NCBI RefSeq assembly: GCF_051013375.1
Contig: NZ_CP142125.1
Direction: 5' to 3' (one strand)
DNA length: 64,000 bases
DNA from: Kordia algicida
GTDB taxonomy: Bacteria > Bacteroidota > Bacteroidia > Flavobacteriales > Flavobacteriaceae
Part shown: one piece after another, positions 48,801 to 57,977 of the stretch
How positions within the stretch are numbered: the first letter of the stretch is position 1
How the letters are laid out: every line of letters starts with the position of its first letter
The notes under the pieces: generated by a model
What the model saw: the letters and a program-made list of their open reading frames with translations, nothing else
Databases searched by the model: none
Told to the model about the DNA's origin: nothing
Position numbers and translations under genes: made by a program

Positions 48801-51800
48801 GACAAAACGAAGCAAGCGCGACTTGACAAACTAAATTCATATCAAGCAAAAGTAAGCTACAAACAAGTTGATGTGACAAACTTTGAAGCGGTTGAAAAAC
48901 TCGTTCAATCCACGAAAACAACGTTTGCTACAATCAACGGAATCATTCACAGCGCAGGCGTAAGCAAAGATAGTTTCTTAATCAAAAAATCGTTGGAAGA
49001 AGCGCAACAAGTCATCAATCCTAAAATCTTAGGCGCTGTCAATCTAGACAAAGCGACCAAAGCGGAAAAGCTAGACATATTTGTAGTATTCTCATCAATT
49101 GCAGGTGTTTTAGGGAATTACGGTCAAACAGATTATGCGTATGCAAACAATTTCTTAGACGCTTTTGCAACACACAGAAACCATCAGACAACAACGAAAA
49201 CACGTTTTGGAAACACACTTTCCATCAACTGGCCATTTTGGGAAGAAGGCGGTTTCTCGCTCTCAGAAAGCGACATTGCACAAGGAAAAGAATACATCGG
49301 AATTCATCCAATTGCTACCAACATCGGACTCGAATATTTTGAAGAATTCCTAAGCTCTGGAAAATCACAAACCATTGCATTATACGGAAATGAAGCAAAA
49401 ATTAAGCAATACCTACAACAAGAAATTGTTACAGAAAAAGTTGAAAAAACACAAGTTACGACAACAATTGACGACTCAGAATTACTAGAAAAAACACAAA
49501 TCTATCTTCAAGAACTCATCGGAAATGTCATCAAACTTGAGGCTTCTCGAATTGACATTGAAGAACCATTTGATGTCTTTGGAATCGATTCTATCGTCAT
49601 CGGGCAAATCAACATCAGCCTCGAAAATGACTTGGGCGCATTGCCAAAAACCTTGCTTTACGAATATCCGACGATCAAGGAATTGGCAGATCATTTACAC
49701 ATTGAAGCAAAAGACCAATTGTACAAAGTATTGGAAATTTCGAAGCCTGAGCCTGTTGCTATGGTCGCTTCCGCAGAAATAAAACGCGATGCGATAAAAG
49801 CTGCAGTTCCACAAAAAACCATACAAAATCCGACACCAACTAGCGATGAACCTATTGCAATCATCGGAATCAACGGAAAATATCCAAAATCAGATACGAT
49901 AGAAACGTATTGGAAACATCTCAAAAAAGGAAAAAATCTAATTGAAGAAGTTCCGAACACACGCTGGAATGCAGATGACTATTACGACGAAAACCCTGAA
50001 AAAGCTTCCGAAGGAAAAATGTACAGCAAATGGGGCGGATTTGTAAACGATGTAGACAAATTTGATCCAAAATTCTTCAAAATCACAGAGCAAGAAGCCA
50101 AAATGATGGATCCGCAAGAACGCTTATTTCTAGCTTCTGTTTGGGCAACCATCGAAGATGCAGGATATACCAAAAGCAGTTTGCGTACAAAATATCAAAA
50201 AGGAAAAGGAGCAGATGTCGGCGTATTTGTCGGAGTCACCACAAACACATACAACATTCTCGCAACTGATGCATGGAACGATGGAAACTACCTAAATGCA
50301 AGTGCATTACCTTGGTCTATTGCAAACAGAGTTTCATACTTAATGGATTTTCAAGGACCAAGCATGCCAATTGACACTGCGTGTTCATCATCATTAGTGG
50401 CAATTCACTTAGCTTGCGAAAGTCTCAAACGACAAGAATGTAAAGTAGCAGTAGCAGGTGGCGTAAACTTATACTTGCATCCTTCCAAATATCATTCACT
50501 TTGTGGCAAAGGAATGGTCGCAAAAGGAAACAAAAACTACAGTTTTGGAGCAGGAGACGATGGTTTTGTGCCAAGTGAAGGAGTTGGTTCAGTCTTACTA
50601 AAACCACTCAGCAAAGCTATTGAAGACAACGATCACATATACGCAGTGGTAAAAGGAAGCGCGTACGGACACAGCGGAAGTTCTAACGGATATTCAGCGC
50701 CAAATCCTAACTCACAAGCTGCTTTAATAGAAGAAACATTACAAAATGCGCAAGTTTCTCCAGAAACCATCAACTATGTAGAAGGTCACGGAACAGGAAC
50801 ACAATTAGGCGATAGTTTAGAAATCTTAGCCTTAACCAATGCTTTCAAAAAAGCAACTACAGAAAAACAATTCTGTGCGATTGGTTCTGTAAAAGCAAAC
50901 ATAGGACATTCTGAATCTGCCGCAGGAATTGCAGGATTGACAAAAATCTTATGGCAATTAAAACACAAAGTATTAGTACCGACAATCAATTCAGAAGAAG
51001 TAAATCCGAACATCAACTTTGAGGCAACACCATTTTATTTACAACATAAGGTAACAAGTTGGGAAAAAGTGAACAATACACCAAGACGTGCACTCATCAA
51101 CTCATTTGGAGCTGGCGGCGTAAATGCTTGTTTAGTTGTGGAAGAACATGAGCACGAAACAAAGGCGGAAAAAGAAACAACAAACAACGAACCTCAATTG
51201 ATAGTACTATCAGCAAAAAATAAAGAAAGTTTGGAGCAATATGCAAATCAACTCTTGGCTTTTGTGGGAAGAAATATCAACGAAAAACTTTCCAATATTG
51301 CATTTACACTTCAAGTTGGTAGAGAAGCAATGTCGGAACGTTTGGCTTTCATTGCAAAAGATTCAAAAGAATTAATGCAACAACTAAAAAGCTGGAGAAA
51401 CAAGCAAACAACAGCAAATACTTTTGAAAGTACGCAAGAGAAAGGAGCAATTAAAAAACGATTCTCAAAAGATGAAAAAGAATACATTGAATTCTTGCTT
51501 GGCAAAAAGAATCTCACTGAAATTGCACGTAAGTGGATAGAAGGTGCAGATATCAATTGGAATAAATTATATACAAACCATCAACCAAAAAGAATCTCAT
51601 TGCCAACCTATCCATTTGCCAAAGAAAGCTATTGGATTACAGATATAAACGCAACAAAAAGTTCAGTACAAACGCAACCTGAAACCGTTGGCATACAATT
51701 ACATCCATTAGTATCTCACAATATCTCAACCTTGCGAAGTATTGGTTTTGAATCACTATTACATCACAACGAATACTATGCACAGGATCATACCATAAAT

Positions 51801-52574
51801 GATATGCCAATATTTCCAGGCGCAGGATTCATAGAAATGGCAAACGTATGTGGAAACATTGCAGGTGAACGTAAAACGAGAAAAATCAAGGAAATCGTTT
51901 GGATGCATCCATTAACGTTTGAAAACAGTTCAAAATCTGTACAAACCTATTTAGAGCAAAAAGGAAATGCTACGCGTTATCAAATACGTTCATTAAACAA
52001 TCAAAACGAATTGGTGACACATGCTGAAGGAAGAATTGTCTTTGAAAACAGTCGCGATGCTTCTACCGAAAATGAACAGGTTTCTATTGAAGCATTACAA
52101 GAAAAATGTCATAAAACGATTGACAGTAAGCAATATTACGAATCGTTCAAAAAATCTGGAATTGTCTACGGTGAAGCATTTCAAACCATTCAGGAATTAC
52201 ATGTAAGTGATACGTATACATTATCAAAACTAAAAATTGCTCCAAAACTAAGAGCCGATTTTGATCGCTACATCTTACATCCAAGCATCTTTGATGGCGC
52301 TATGCAAACTGTTGCAGGGTTATTAGCAAATTCAAATGCCAAAGATCCGCACATGCCTTTCGCTATTGATGAACTTGAAATGATTCGACCATTAACAGCA
52401 ACCTGTTACGTCATTGCAGAATTTGCAGACAGTAACAACGGCATACAATCAGACATTAAAAAATTCAACATAAAAATTGTAAACAAAAAAGGCGCATTAC
52501 TTGTAAAAGTAAGCAACTTCTATGCAAGAGCTGTTCGTCAGGAAACGACCAACGAAGAAGCACTTTCACTATAA
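45627..52574 (+). CDS. trans-AT PKS protein 4 (2315 aa): second ACP of M8, M9, first part of M10
   Basis: Domains by residue: ACP 1-85 (Ser41, Trp47 in DSIVGVEW); KS9 163-590 (Cys331); KR 785-1250 (SGGIGGLG near 1028, GQTDYAYAN); ACP 1285-1365 (Ser1322 in FGIDSIV); KS10 1408-1830 (Cys1586); DH 2026-2310 (His2055 in QDHTIND, Asp2223 in HPSIFDGAMQ). The start ATG places the ACP helix I at once, with no docking extension. The C-terminus stops right after the DH fold with EEALSL and has no obvious docking tail. Protein 5 follows after 31 bases and starts with another DH. Confidence 0.96.
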   Translation: MHSLTKTQIQKRLIVSLADALYLEPSEIDADKSFTDLGLDSIVGVEWIKTINKEFDLELSSTKVYDYSTVKQLSAYVAEELAKNPNANVAAETQKTPVRPEVKVEPMMQPKPIQSTPVVKKIELETPKSSTSISLNSLTSFPTLTKKPRKKQIEKLSSGFEDEKIAIVGISGRYPDAPNLQQYWENLKAGKNSVREIPKSRWDTSKYYDPDPTKPGKIYCKSLGMLDDVDCFDPLFFQISPAEAESMDPQHRIFLEESYKAFEDAGYSRNNLSDKKCGVYMGIMSNEYSHLMAKGNSNSINTTANSFAIGSARISYFMNLKGPAIPFDTACSSSLVATHVACQGLLNKEIDMALAGGVSLYLIPESYVGMCQAGMLSPDGQCKTFDDSANGFVPGEGAGTIVLKRLKDAERDNDHIYGVIIGSGINQDGKTNGITAPSVNSQIELEREIYKRYNINPETISYVEAHGTGTKLGDPIELEALSTVFKEKTDKQNFCGIGSVKSNLGHTSGAAGVASIHKVLLCMQNKTLVPSLNVEKENTIFDFKKSPFYISREEKPWEATINGEEQPRRAAISSFGFSGTNAHLVIEEYPQNKATSKKRPEINTDGVLVPISARTDEQLAQKITDLHAALTTNKAKLHINDIAFTLQVGREEMRKRVAFVATSTSDLCEKLEAYIIGEENIPNVYLKQKNNNDSLDIFEDNATLSKLVDTWINEKTFDKLAEIWANGVELNWEQFYGSEKPNRVNLPTYPFAKERYWAEIPEETVQVETQTVETVVPVKAVPEKIGKLHYTTAWKATDIASKETQNTTKSILILDTDETLYKSYQKQHASTENQQLIFVKLADTYKEVSKTEYHINPSQEKDISQLIAQLEAKNTLPTHIIHHGLKSDDEVATAMQNGIVTLFNLCKNLVSLKTKLAVKIISLATDRSTIATPLQEAFGAFFKTLSLENPKYQAKTILLEGTKITSETITEVLTNEFSEENWQHNEIKHIVQGNQKTERFAKKIQVFSPVQRNLAILPIKQKGVYLISGGIGGLGYIISEYLAKNFACTLVLFGRSALDKTKQARLDKLNSYQAKVSYKQVDVTNFEAVEKLVQSTKTTFATINGIIHSAGVSKDSFLIKKSLEEAQQVINPKILGAVNLDKATKAEKLDIFVVFSSIAGVLGNYGQTDYAYANNFLDAFATHRNHQTTTKTRFGNTLSINWPFWEEGGFSLSESDIAQGKEYIGIHPIATNIGLEYFEEFLSSGKSQTIALYGNEAKIKQYLQQEIVTEKVEKTQVTTTIDDSELLEKTQIYLQELIGNVIKLEASRIDIEEPFDVFGIDSIVIGQINISLENDLGALPKTLLYEYPTIKELADHLHIEAKDQLYKVLEISKPEPVAMVASAEIKRDAIKAAVPQKTIQNPTPTSDEPIAIIGINGKYPKSDTIETYWKHLKKGKNLIEEVPNTRWNADDYYDENPEKASEGKMYSKWGGFVNDVDKFDPKFFKITEQEAKMMDPQERLFLASVWATIEDAGYTKSSLRTKYQKGKGADVGVFVGVTTNTYNILATDAWNDGNYLNASALPWSIANRVSYLMDFQGPSMPIDTACSSSLVAIHLACESLKRQECKVAVAGGVNLYLHPSKYHSLCGKGMVAKGNKNYSFGAGDDGFVPSEGVGSVLLKPLSKAIEDNDHIYAVVKGSAYGHSGSSNGYSAPNPNSQAALIEETLQNAQVSPETINYVEGHGTGTQLGDSLEILALTNAFKKATTEKQFCAIGSVKANIGHSESAAGIAGLTKILWQLKHKVLVPTINSEEVNPNINFEATPFYLQHKVTSWEKVNNTPRRALINSFGAGGVNACLVVEEHEHETKAEKETTNNEPQLIVLSAKNKESLEQYANQLLAFVGRNINEKLSNIAFTLQVGREAMSERLAFIAKDSKELMQQLKSWRNKQTTANTFESTQEKGAIKKRFSKDEKEYIEFLLGKKNLTEIARKWIEGADINWNKLYTNHQPKRISLPTYPFAKESYWITDINATKSSVQTQPETVGIQLHPLVSHNISTLRSIGFESLLHHNEYYAQDHTINDMPIFPGAGFIEMANVCGNIAGERKTRKIKEIVWMHPLTFENSSKSVQTYLEQKGNATRYQIRSLNNQNELVTHAEGRIVFENSRDASTENEQVSIEALQEKCHKTIDSKQYYESFKKSGIVYGEAFQTIQELHVSDTYTLSKLKIAPKLRADFDRYILHPSIFDGAMQTVAGLLANSNAKDPHMPFAIDELEMIRPLTATCYVIAEFADSNNGIQSDIKKFNIKIVNKKGALLVKVSNFYARAVRQETTNEEALSL
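46113..49725 (+). other. PKS module 9: KS-KR-ACP
   Basis: KS9 accepts the third branched intermediate. It has DTACSSS, EAHGTGT and KSNLGH. The post-KS motif LPTYPFAKERYW leads within 50 residues to the KR structural half, so there is no DH. The SAGVSKDSF stretch in the KR keeps the B-type Asp. Predicted product: a beta-hydroxyl that interrupts or ends the conjugated segment, unless the DH of the next module acts on it. Confidence 0.87.
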
Positions 52575-54785
52575 ACTGTCTACAACTAAAATATTAAAAA
52601 CAACCATGTCAAAAAATCAATCACCTAACGAAACGTATCCTATTGGTGTATTTACATCCACATTTACAGGAAACGAACTTTTCTTAGCAGATCATATCAT
52701 ACAAGGACAAAAAATCCTTCCGGGAATGGCATATTTGGAAATATCCCGAGCTGCTGTGGCAAACTCTATAGAACTTGCAGACGATCAAATGATTGTGTTG
52801 GAAGACAGCGTCTTTGTGCAAGCAATCTTAGTCTCTCAAAAACGAGAAGTACAAGCCAAAGTATATCCTGGTGCTTTTGGTGAATTTGGCGTTGAAGTCA
52901 TGACGAGTCAAGGTGTACACTTTCAAACAAAAGCGTTGATTCTCACAAAAGATGAAGTACGTAAAACGCATAAAATTGCTGAAACACTTCCCATTGCTGA
53001 ATTGCAAGAAACATGTACGAAAGAAGGACCTTCCAAAGCAAAATTCTATGAAAACATGCGCAAGCGTGAAGTATTTCTTGGACCAAGTCACCAAGGAATC
53101 GAAACCATTCATATTGGCGATAACACTGCACTGGTAAACCTATCGCTACCAACATCAAGCCAGCGAAACATGGCAATGGATCCGGGAATGTTAGACAGTA
53201 TCATTCAAGGTGGAATTGCCTTAGCGAGCAATCCAGAAGCAAATGTAGTTCCGTTTGCAGTACGAAATACCTTTGTTTTTGGCGAATTGACCGATACAAT
53301 GTTTGCGTACATTGAAAAGCAAGAAGACGGAATGGACTATACAGTTTCCGACGAAAACGGAGAAATAAAAGTAGTCATCAAAGGATTTCAAGCACGTGAA
53401 ATAGAAATTGCAGCACAAGAAGAACAATTGGTCTATTACAACGCAACTTGGGAAACTTCTGAAAATGCAGACGAAGAAGCACACGAAAATAAAACAATTG
53501 TCAAAGGCGCAAAAACCTATAACGAATTAGTAAAATCTACCTTTTCAACGGTAAAAAAACTAATCGAAGAAAAAGCGACAAATCACTTAGTAGAAGTACA
53601 ACTTCCTAAAGACAAACCTTCATGGAAAGGAATTGTTGGTTTGCTAAAAACGGCTACAATTGAATATCCGAAAATTGAAACAAAAGTTACAGTTGAAAAT
53701 AAGGAAATAGAAACCATATTCACCGAAGCTGATTTTTCAACAGACTCTAAACTTACGTGGCAGAACAACAAAACAATTCTCATCACAGGTGCGCTTGGTG
53801 GCGTTGGAAAACTCATCTGTCAAGACATTGCCGAAAAAAGCAACAACTGTACGTTACTACTTGTTGGAAGAAGTAAACTGACCAACGAACGCAAAAAGTT
53901 TATCAATCAACTTACTGCCAAAGGAGTCAAAGCAAACTATATTTCTTGCGATGTAAGCAATGAAGAAGAAGTACAAGAATTGATAAAAAACAATGCTGAT
54001 ATCAATGGTATCATTCACTGTTCGGGAAGCAACGCAGACAATTTCATCACCAAAAAAACACACAAAGAAATTGAGCAAGTCTTAGCACCAAAAGTACAAG
54101 GATTGCAATACTTAGACAATGCTACGGCACACTTAAAACTTGACTATTTTATCACATTTTCGTCCATTGCGGGCGCGCTTGGAAATGCAGGTCAAGCAGA
54201 TTATGCTGCGGCAAATTCGTATATGGATGCGTATATGACAGATCGTGCTGAAAGAGTAGCAACACAAAAAAGCTACGGAAAAAGTGTCAGTATCAACTGG
54301 CCGTTGTGGGAAAGTGACGGAATGCAACTAGATGCAGAAACGAAAAAGAACTTGCAGGAAGTATTCAAAATAAAACCGTTGCCAGCAAAAGAAGGATTAA
54401 CGGCGCTGCTGCAGATATTACAAAGTAAAGCAACACAAGTAGTAGTTTTATACGGAAGTAAGAAAAACATCAAAAACCTATTCAACAAACCAAAAAAGAA
54501 GAAAAAAACAGCAACACCAAAAACGTCAAATGTAGCTACTGAAACGGATGGTTTGCAAAAAGAAATCTCACAAAAAGTAAAAGAGCAAGTTGCAGCACAC
54601 TTAAAACGTAAAATAGAACAACTAGACACTACGGAAGATTGGTCGGAATTTGGTTTTGATTCGATCTTACTATCAAGTTTCATCAACAAATTCAATGCGG
54701 AATTCAACTTAAATCTATTGCCAACGGTATTATTTGAAGCGACAAGTATTGATGCTTTTACAGAATATCTATACGAAAATCACGC
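49848..54785 (+). other. PKS module 10, split over proteins 4 and 5: KS-DH | DH-KR-ACP
   Basis: KS10 has DTACSSS, GHGTGT and KANIGH. The DH at the end of protein 4 has His2055, but Asp replaces the motif glycine (HTINDMPIFP). The DH starting protein 5 has the canonical HIIQGQKILP (His30) and LDSIIQ (Asp197), but DPGMLD replaces HPxxLD. A KR (TGALGGVG) and an ACP (Ser686 in FGFDSIL) follow. Tandem DHs in trans-AT lines are linked to dehydration plus double-bond shift or ring formation; which applies here is not clear. Confidence 0.8.
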
Positions 54786-56637
54786 AAGTACATTTTCAAA
54801 TACAACTTCTTCTGAAAAACCACAAGACACGACACAAGAAGAAACTCAAAACGAAACTGTAGAAGAAGATGATATCACTTCGTTTGCGCGTAGTTTCAAG
54901 CAAAAATACAAAAGCAGAAACGTATATCGCGACAAGGATTTAGCCATTGTTGGAATGAGTTGTAAAATTGCTGGTGCAAACAATCCAGAAGAATTTTGGG
55001 AAATGCTCATCGGCGAAAAAGACATGATTAGCGAAATACCAAAAGATCGTTGGAATTGGAAAGACTACGAAGGCATCAGTAAATGGGGATCATTTGTAGA
55101 TGACATTGCAGCGTTTGATCCGCTATTTTTTGGAATCTCGCCTGCGGAAGCCATTTACATGTCACCAGAACAACGCTTAATGATCCAATATGTTTGGGAA
55201 TGTATGGAAGATGCAGGATACGCACCTGATGAACTCCGAGGAACCAACACAGGATTATTTATGGGTTGCGGACCAAGTAGTTACGTACATTTACTAAGTT
55301 CTATGCCTGTAGAAGCGTACTCAGCTACAGGAATGGTACCATCAGTTGGACCAAACCGAATCAGTTTCCTAATGGATTGGCACGGACCAAGTAATCCAAT
55401 TGATACAGCGTGTAGTAGTAGTTTGGTTGCCTTACATCGCGCTATGGAAGCAATTAATCTTGGACATTGCGATCAAGCATTTATTGGTGGCGTCAATGCA
55501 TTACTAACGCCAGATGTATACATCAGTTTCTCAAAATCGGGAATGTTGTGTGAAGATGGACGTTGTAAAACATTTTCAGACAAAGCCAATGGATATGTTC
55601 GTGGCGAAGGAATTGGTGTCTTAATGGTTAAAAAACTAAAAGATGCTATCAAAGATGGCGACAATATTTACGCGGTAGTCAAAGGAACTGCCGAAAATCA
55701 TGGTGGACATGCCAATTCATTGACTGCTCCAAATCCAAAATCGCAAGCAGCAGTTATCAAAAGAGCATTGCAAGATGCAGAAATGGATTTCAGTCGTGTA
55801 AGCTATGTAGAATGCCACGGAACAGGAACACCATTAGGCGATCCGATAGAAATAGAAGGTCTAAAAATGGTTGCTTCATCAAGTGCTGCTTCCAAAGAAA
55901 AGCAAGAATGCAAACTCGGAAGTATCAAATCAAATATAGGACACTTAGAATATGGCGCAGGTGTGGTAGGATTACTAAAAGTAATTCTTCAAATGAAACA
56001 TGAAAAAATTGCCAAAACGTTGCATTGTGATGCGGTAAATCCATACATAAAACTAGAGGGAACACCTTTTAAAATTGCACATCAATCAAGCGATTGGAAA
56101 CAAAACGTTACACAACCACGTGTTGCAGGCGTTAGTAGTTTCGGATTTGGTGGTGTAAACGCACACATTGTCTTAGAAGAATATCTAGAACCTAAAACAG
56201 TAACAGAAGAAAAAACGCAAGAAACAGCACAAAAAATGGTTTTTGTTGTTTCTGCAAATGATCCTGACGGACTCAAAAAATACCTTTCCAAATACAAAGA
56301 ATACATTCAAAAAGCAGATCAAAATACCGAAACGCTTGAACGTATTGCATACACCTTACAGACAGGTCGTTCTGAAATGCCCGAACGTGTCGCTTTTGTA
56401 GCAGATTCTTTTCAAGATTGGGAACAACAAATAGATGCATATCTCAACGAAAATGACGTAAAAACTTCTGGGAAAATCTTTAGAAACTCAGTCTACAAAA
56501 AGAAAAATAAAAACACAAAAAAGGACGAATCGCAACGTGAATACATTCAAAAACTAATAGCAGAAAATAACCATGAAAAAATTGCGGAACTCTGGACAGA
56601 AGGTGCCGCAATCGATTGGGAATTACTCTATCAATAA
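52606..56637 (+). CDS. trans-AT PKS protein 5 (1343 aa): second DH, KR, ACP of M10 and KS of M11
   Basis: I start the gene at the ATG at 52606 (MSKNQSPNE), 31 bases after protein 4 ends. The frame extends back to an ATG at 52522 inside protein 4, but the added residues match no domain. Domains by residue: DH 5-275; KR about 290-620; ACP 645-725 (Ser686); KS11 777-1200 (Cys936, ECHGTGT, KSNIGH). The protein ends AIDWELLYQ, just before the LPTYPFA motif that closes every other KS region here. No DH, KR, ACP or thioesterase follows, so the rest of module 11 must be on another protein. Confidence 0.94.
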   Translation: MSKNQSPNETYPIGVFTSTFTGNELFLADHIIQGQKILPGMAYLEISRAAVANSIELADDQMIVLEDSVFVQAILVSQKREVQAKVYPGAFGEFGVEVMTSQGVHFQTKALILTKDEVRKTHKIAETLPIAELQETCTKEGPSKAKFYENMRKREVFLGPSHQGIETIHIGDNTALVNLSLPTSSQRNMAMDPGMLDSIIQGGIALASNPEANVVPFAVRNTFVFGELTDTMFAYIEKQEDGMDYTVSDENGEIKVVIKGFQAREIEIAAQEEQLVYYNATWETSENADEEAHENKTIVKGAKTYNELVKSTFSTVKKLIEEKATNHLVEVQLPKDKPSWKGIVGLLKTATIEYPKIETKVTVENKEIETIFTEADFSTDSKLTWQNNKTILITGALGGVGKLICQDIAEKSNNCTLLLVGRSKLTNERKKFINQLTAKGVKANYISCDVSNEEEVQELIKNNADINGIIHCSGSNADNFITKKTHKEIEQVLAPKVQGLQYLDNATAHLKLDYFITFSSIAGALGNAGQADYAAANSYMDAYMTDRAERVATQKSYGKSVSINWPLWESDGMQLDAETKKNLQEVFKIKPLPAKEGLTALLQILQSKATQVVVLYGSKKNIKNLFNKPKKKKKTATPKTSNVATETDGLQKEISQKVKEQVAAHLKRKIEQLDTTEDWSEFGFDSILLSSFINKFNAEFNLNLLPTVLFEATSIDAFTEYLYENHASTFSNTTSSEKPQDTTQEETQNETVEEDDITSFARSFKQKYKSRNVYRDKDLAIVGMSCKIAGANNPEEFWEMLIGEKDMISEIPKDRWNWKDYEGISKWGSFVDDIAAFDPLFFGISPAEAIYMSPEQRLMIQYVWECMEDAGYAPDELRGTNTGLFMGCGPSSYVHLLSSMPVEAYSATGMVPSVGPNRISFLMDWHGPSNPIDTACSSSLVALHRAMEAINLGHCDQAFIGGVNALLTPDVYISFSKSGMLCEDGRCKTFSDKANGYVRGEGIGVLMVKKLKDAIKDGDNIYAVVKGTAENHGGHANSLTAPNPKSQAAVIKRALQDAEMDFSRVSYVECHGTGTPLGDPIEIEGLKMVASSSAASKEKQECKLGSIKSNIGHLEYGAGVVGLLKVILQMKHEKIAKTLHCDAVNPYIKLEGTPFKIAHQSSDWKQNVTQPRVAGVSSFGFGGVNAHIVLEEYLEPKTVTEEKTQETAQKMVFVVSANDPDGLKKYLSKYKEYIQKADQNTETLERIAYTLQTGRSEMPERVAFVADSFQDWEQQIDAYLNENDVKTSGKIFRNSVYKKKNKNTKKDESQREYIQKLIAENNHEKIAELWTEGAAIDWELLYQ
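54934..56637 (+). other. PKS module 11: C-terminal KS only
   Basis: The KS is complete by motif (DTACSSS, HGTGT, KSNIGH) and its post-KS helical region (RIAYTLQTGRSEMPERV) is present. Two adjacent stop codons end the frame. The following 80 bases hold no remnant of a DH or ACP. The partner may be encoded downstream of base 64000. Confidence 0.8.
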
Positions 56638-56717
56638 TAAACAAACATAAAAACTCATAATCAAAACAAAAAGAGAAACATACCAAAACTCTCTAAAACA
56701 AATTAAATACCAAACAC

Positions 56718-57977
56718 ATGAAATTAGTTGGAATTGAAGCAATAAACGTACATGCAGGATCAGCATGTTTAGACGTAAAAAAATTGGCAGAACATCGAAA
56801 TCTAGACATGACTAGATTTGAAAACTTATTAATGAAAGAAAAAACGGTTGCATTGCCGTATGAAGATCCAATTACCTATGGCGTAAATGCTGCCAAACCT
56901 TTAATTGACGCGTTAAGTCCTGAAGAACGTGACCGAATTGAAATGGTGATTTCCTGTACAGAATCAGCTTTCGACTTCGGTAAATCAATGAGTACCTACT
57001 TTCACGATCTTTTAGGATTAAACCGAAACTGTCGTTTATTCGAGCTAAAAAATGCTTGTTACTCAGGAATTGCAGGTTTACAAACTGCGGTAAACTTTAT
57101 CCTATCACAAACATCGCCAGGCGCAAAAGCCTTAGTGATTGCCACAGATGTATCACGATTTATGGTAGAAGAAGGTGGAGATGCACTCACAGAAGATTGG
57201 TCGTTTGCAGAACCAAGTGGTGGCGCAGGAAGTGTCGCTTTATTAGTGAGCGATCAACCACACATATTCCAAATTGATGTTGGTGCTACTGGATATTACG
57301 GTTACGAAGTAATGGACACTTGTCGTCCAACTGCTGATGGTGATGCAGGTGACTCTGACTTATCATTACTTTCATACTTAGATTGCTGTGAAAATGCATA
57401 CTTAGAATACGCAAAAAGGGTAGAAGGTTGCGATTACAAAACTACCTTTGATTACTTGGCTTTTCACGCACCTTTTGGTGGAATGGTTAAAGGAGCACAT
57501 AGAAATATCATGGGCAAAGTTACAGATGTGAAAAGAAAAGATATCGAAGAAGATTTTCAGCGTAGAGTAATGCCAGGACTCGATTACTGTCAGCGTGTAG
57601 CAAACATTATGGGCGCAACGGCTTTACTATCATTAGTAAGTACCATTGCCAACGGAAACTTTGATGAGCCAAGACGAATAGGTGTTTTCTCTTATGGTTC
57701 TGGTTGTTGTTCAGAATTCTTTAGTGGTGTTGTCAACAAAGAAGGACAAGAGCGTTTAAAGAAATTCAACATCAAAGAAAAATTAGACAATCGTTACGAG
57801 ATGACAATCGAAGAATACGAGCAATTGCTCATAAACAGTAATGCCGTAAAATTTGGAACGCGTAACACTAAATTGGATGCAGATTTCATTCCGCAAGCAA
57901 GAAAAGCACTAGGAAAAGAAACACTATTCCTAAAAGAAATAAACGAATTTCATAGAGAATACGAATGGATATCTTAA
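56718..57977 (+). CDS. HMG-CoA-synthase-like enzyme of the beta-branching cassette
   Basis: At 419 residues it matches PksG/BryR/CurD-type HCS enzymes. The catalytic triad is visible: Glu82 in SCTESAFDFGKS, Cys114 in ELKNACYSGIAG and His250 in FHAPFGGMVKGAHR. The enzyme condenses acetyl from a donor ACP with the beta-keto group on a module ACP, giving an HMG-type intermediate. It should act on the DSxxGVxW ACP pairs of modules 4, 6 and 8, using the small ACP at 61511 as donor. The stop overlaps the next gene by 13 bases, so HCS and ECH1 are translationally coupled. Confidence 0.95.
   Translation: MKLVGIEAINVHAGSACLDVKKLAEHRNLDMTRFENLLMKEKTVALPYEDPITYGVNAAKPLIDALSPEERDRIEMVISCTESAFDFGKSMSTYFHDLLGLNRNCRLFELKNACYSGIAGLQTAVNFILSQTSPGAKALVIATDVSRFMVEEGGDALTEDWSFAEPSGGAGSVALLVSDQPHIFQIDVGATGYYGYEVMDTCRPTADGDAGDSDLSLLSYLDCCENAYLEYAKRVEGCDYKTTFDYLAFHAPFGGMVKGAHRNIMGKVTDVKRKDIEEDFQRRVMPGLDYCQRVANIMGATALLSLVSTIANGNFDEPRRIGVFSYGSGCCSEFFSGVVNKEGQERLKKFNIKEKLDNRYEMTIEEYEQLLINSNAVKFGTRNTKLDADFIPQARKALGKETLFLKEINEFHREYEWIS

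Noticed and set aside
51091..51140. KS10 reads VNACLVVEE where others have NAHxxLEE, suggesting an inactive KS
   Set aside because: This His is not part of the Cys-His-His triad; DTACSSS, HGTGT and KANIGH are all present, so condensation is still expected.
52522..52605. Earlier ATG for PKS protein 5 inside protein 4
   Set aside because: It would overlap protein 4 by 53 bases and adds 28 residues that match no docking or catalytic element; the ATG at 52606 leads straight into the DH.
56610..56717. Frameshift at the end of protein 5 hiding the rest of module 11
   Set aside because: Two consecutive stop codons are followed by an 80-base A-rich gap with no DH, KR or ACP-like coding in any frame.
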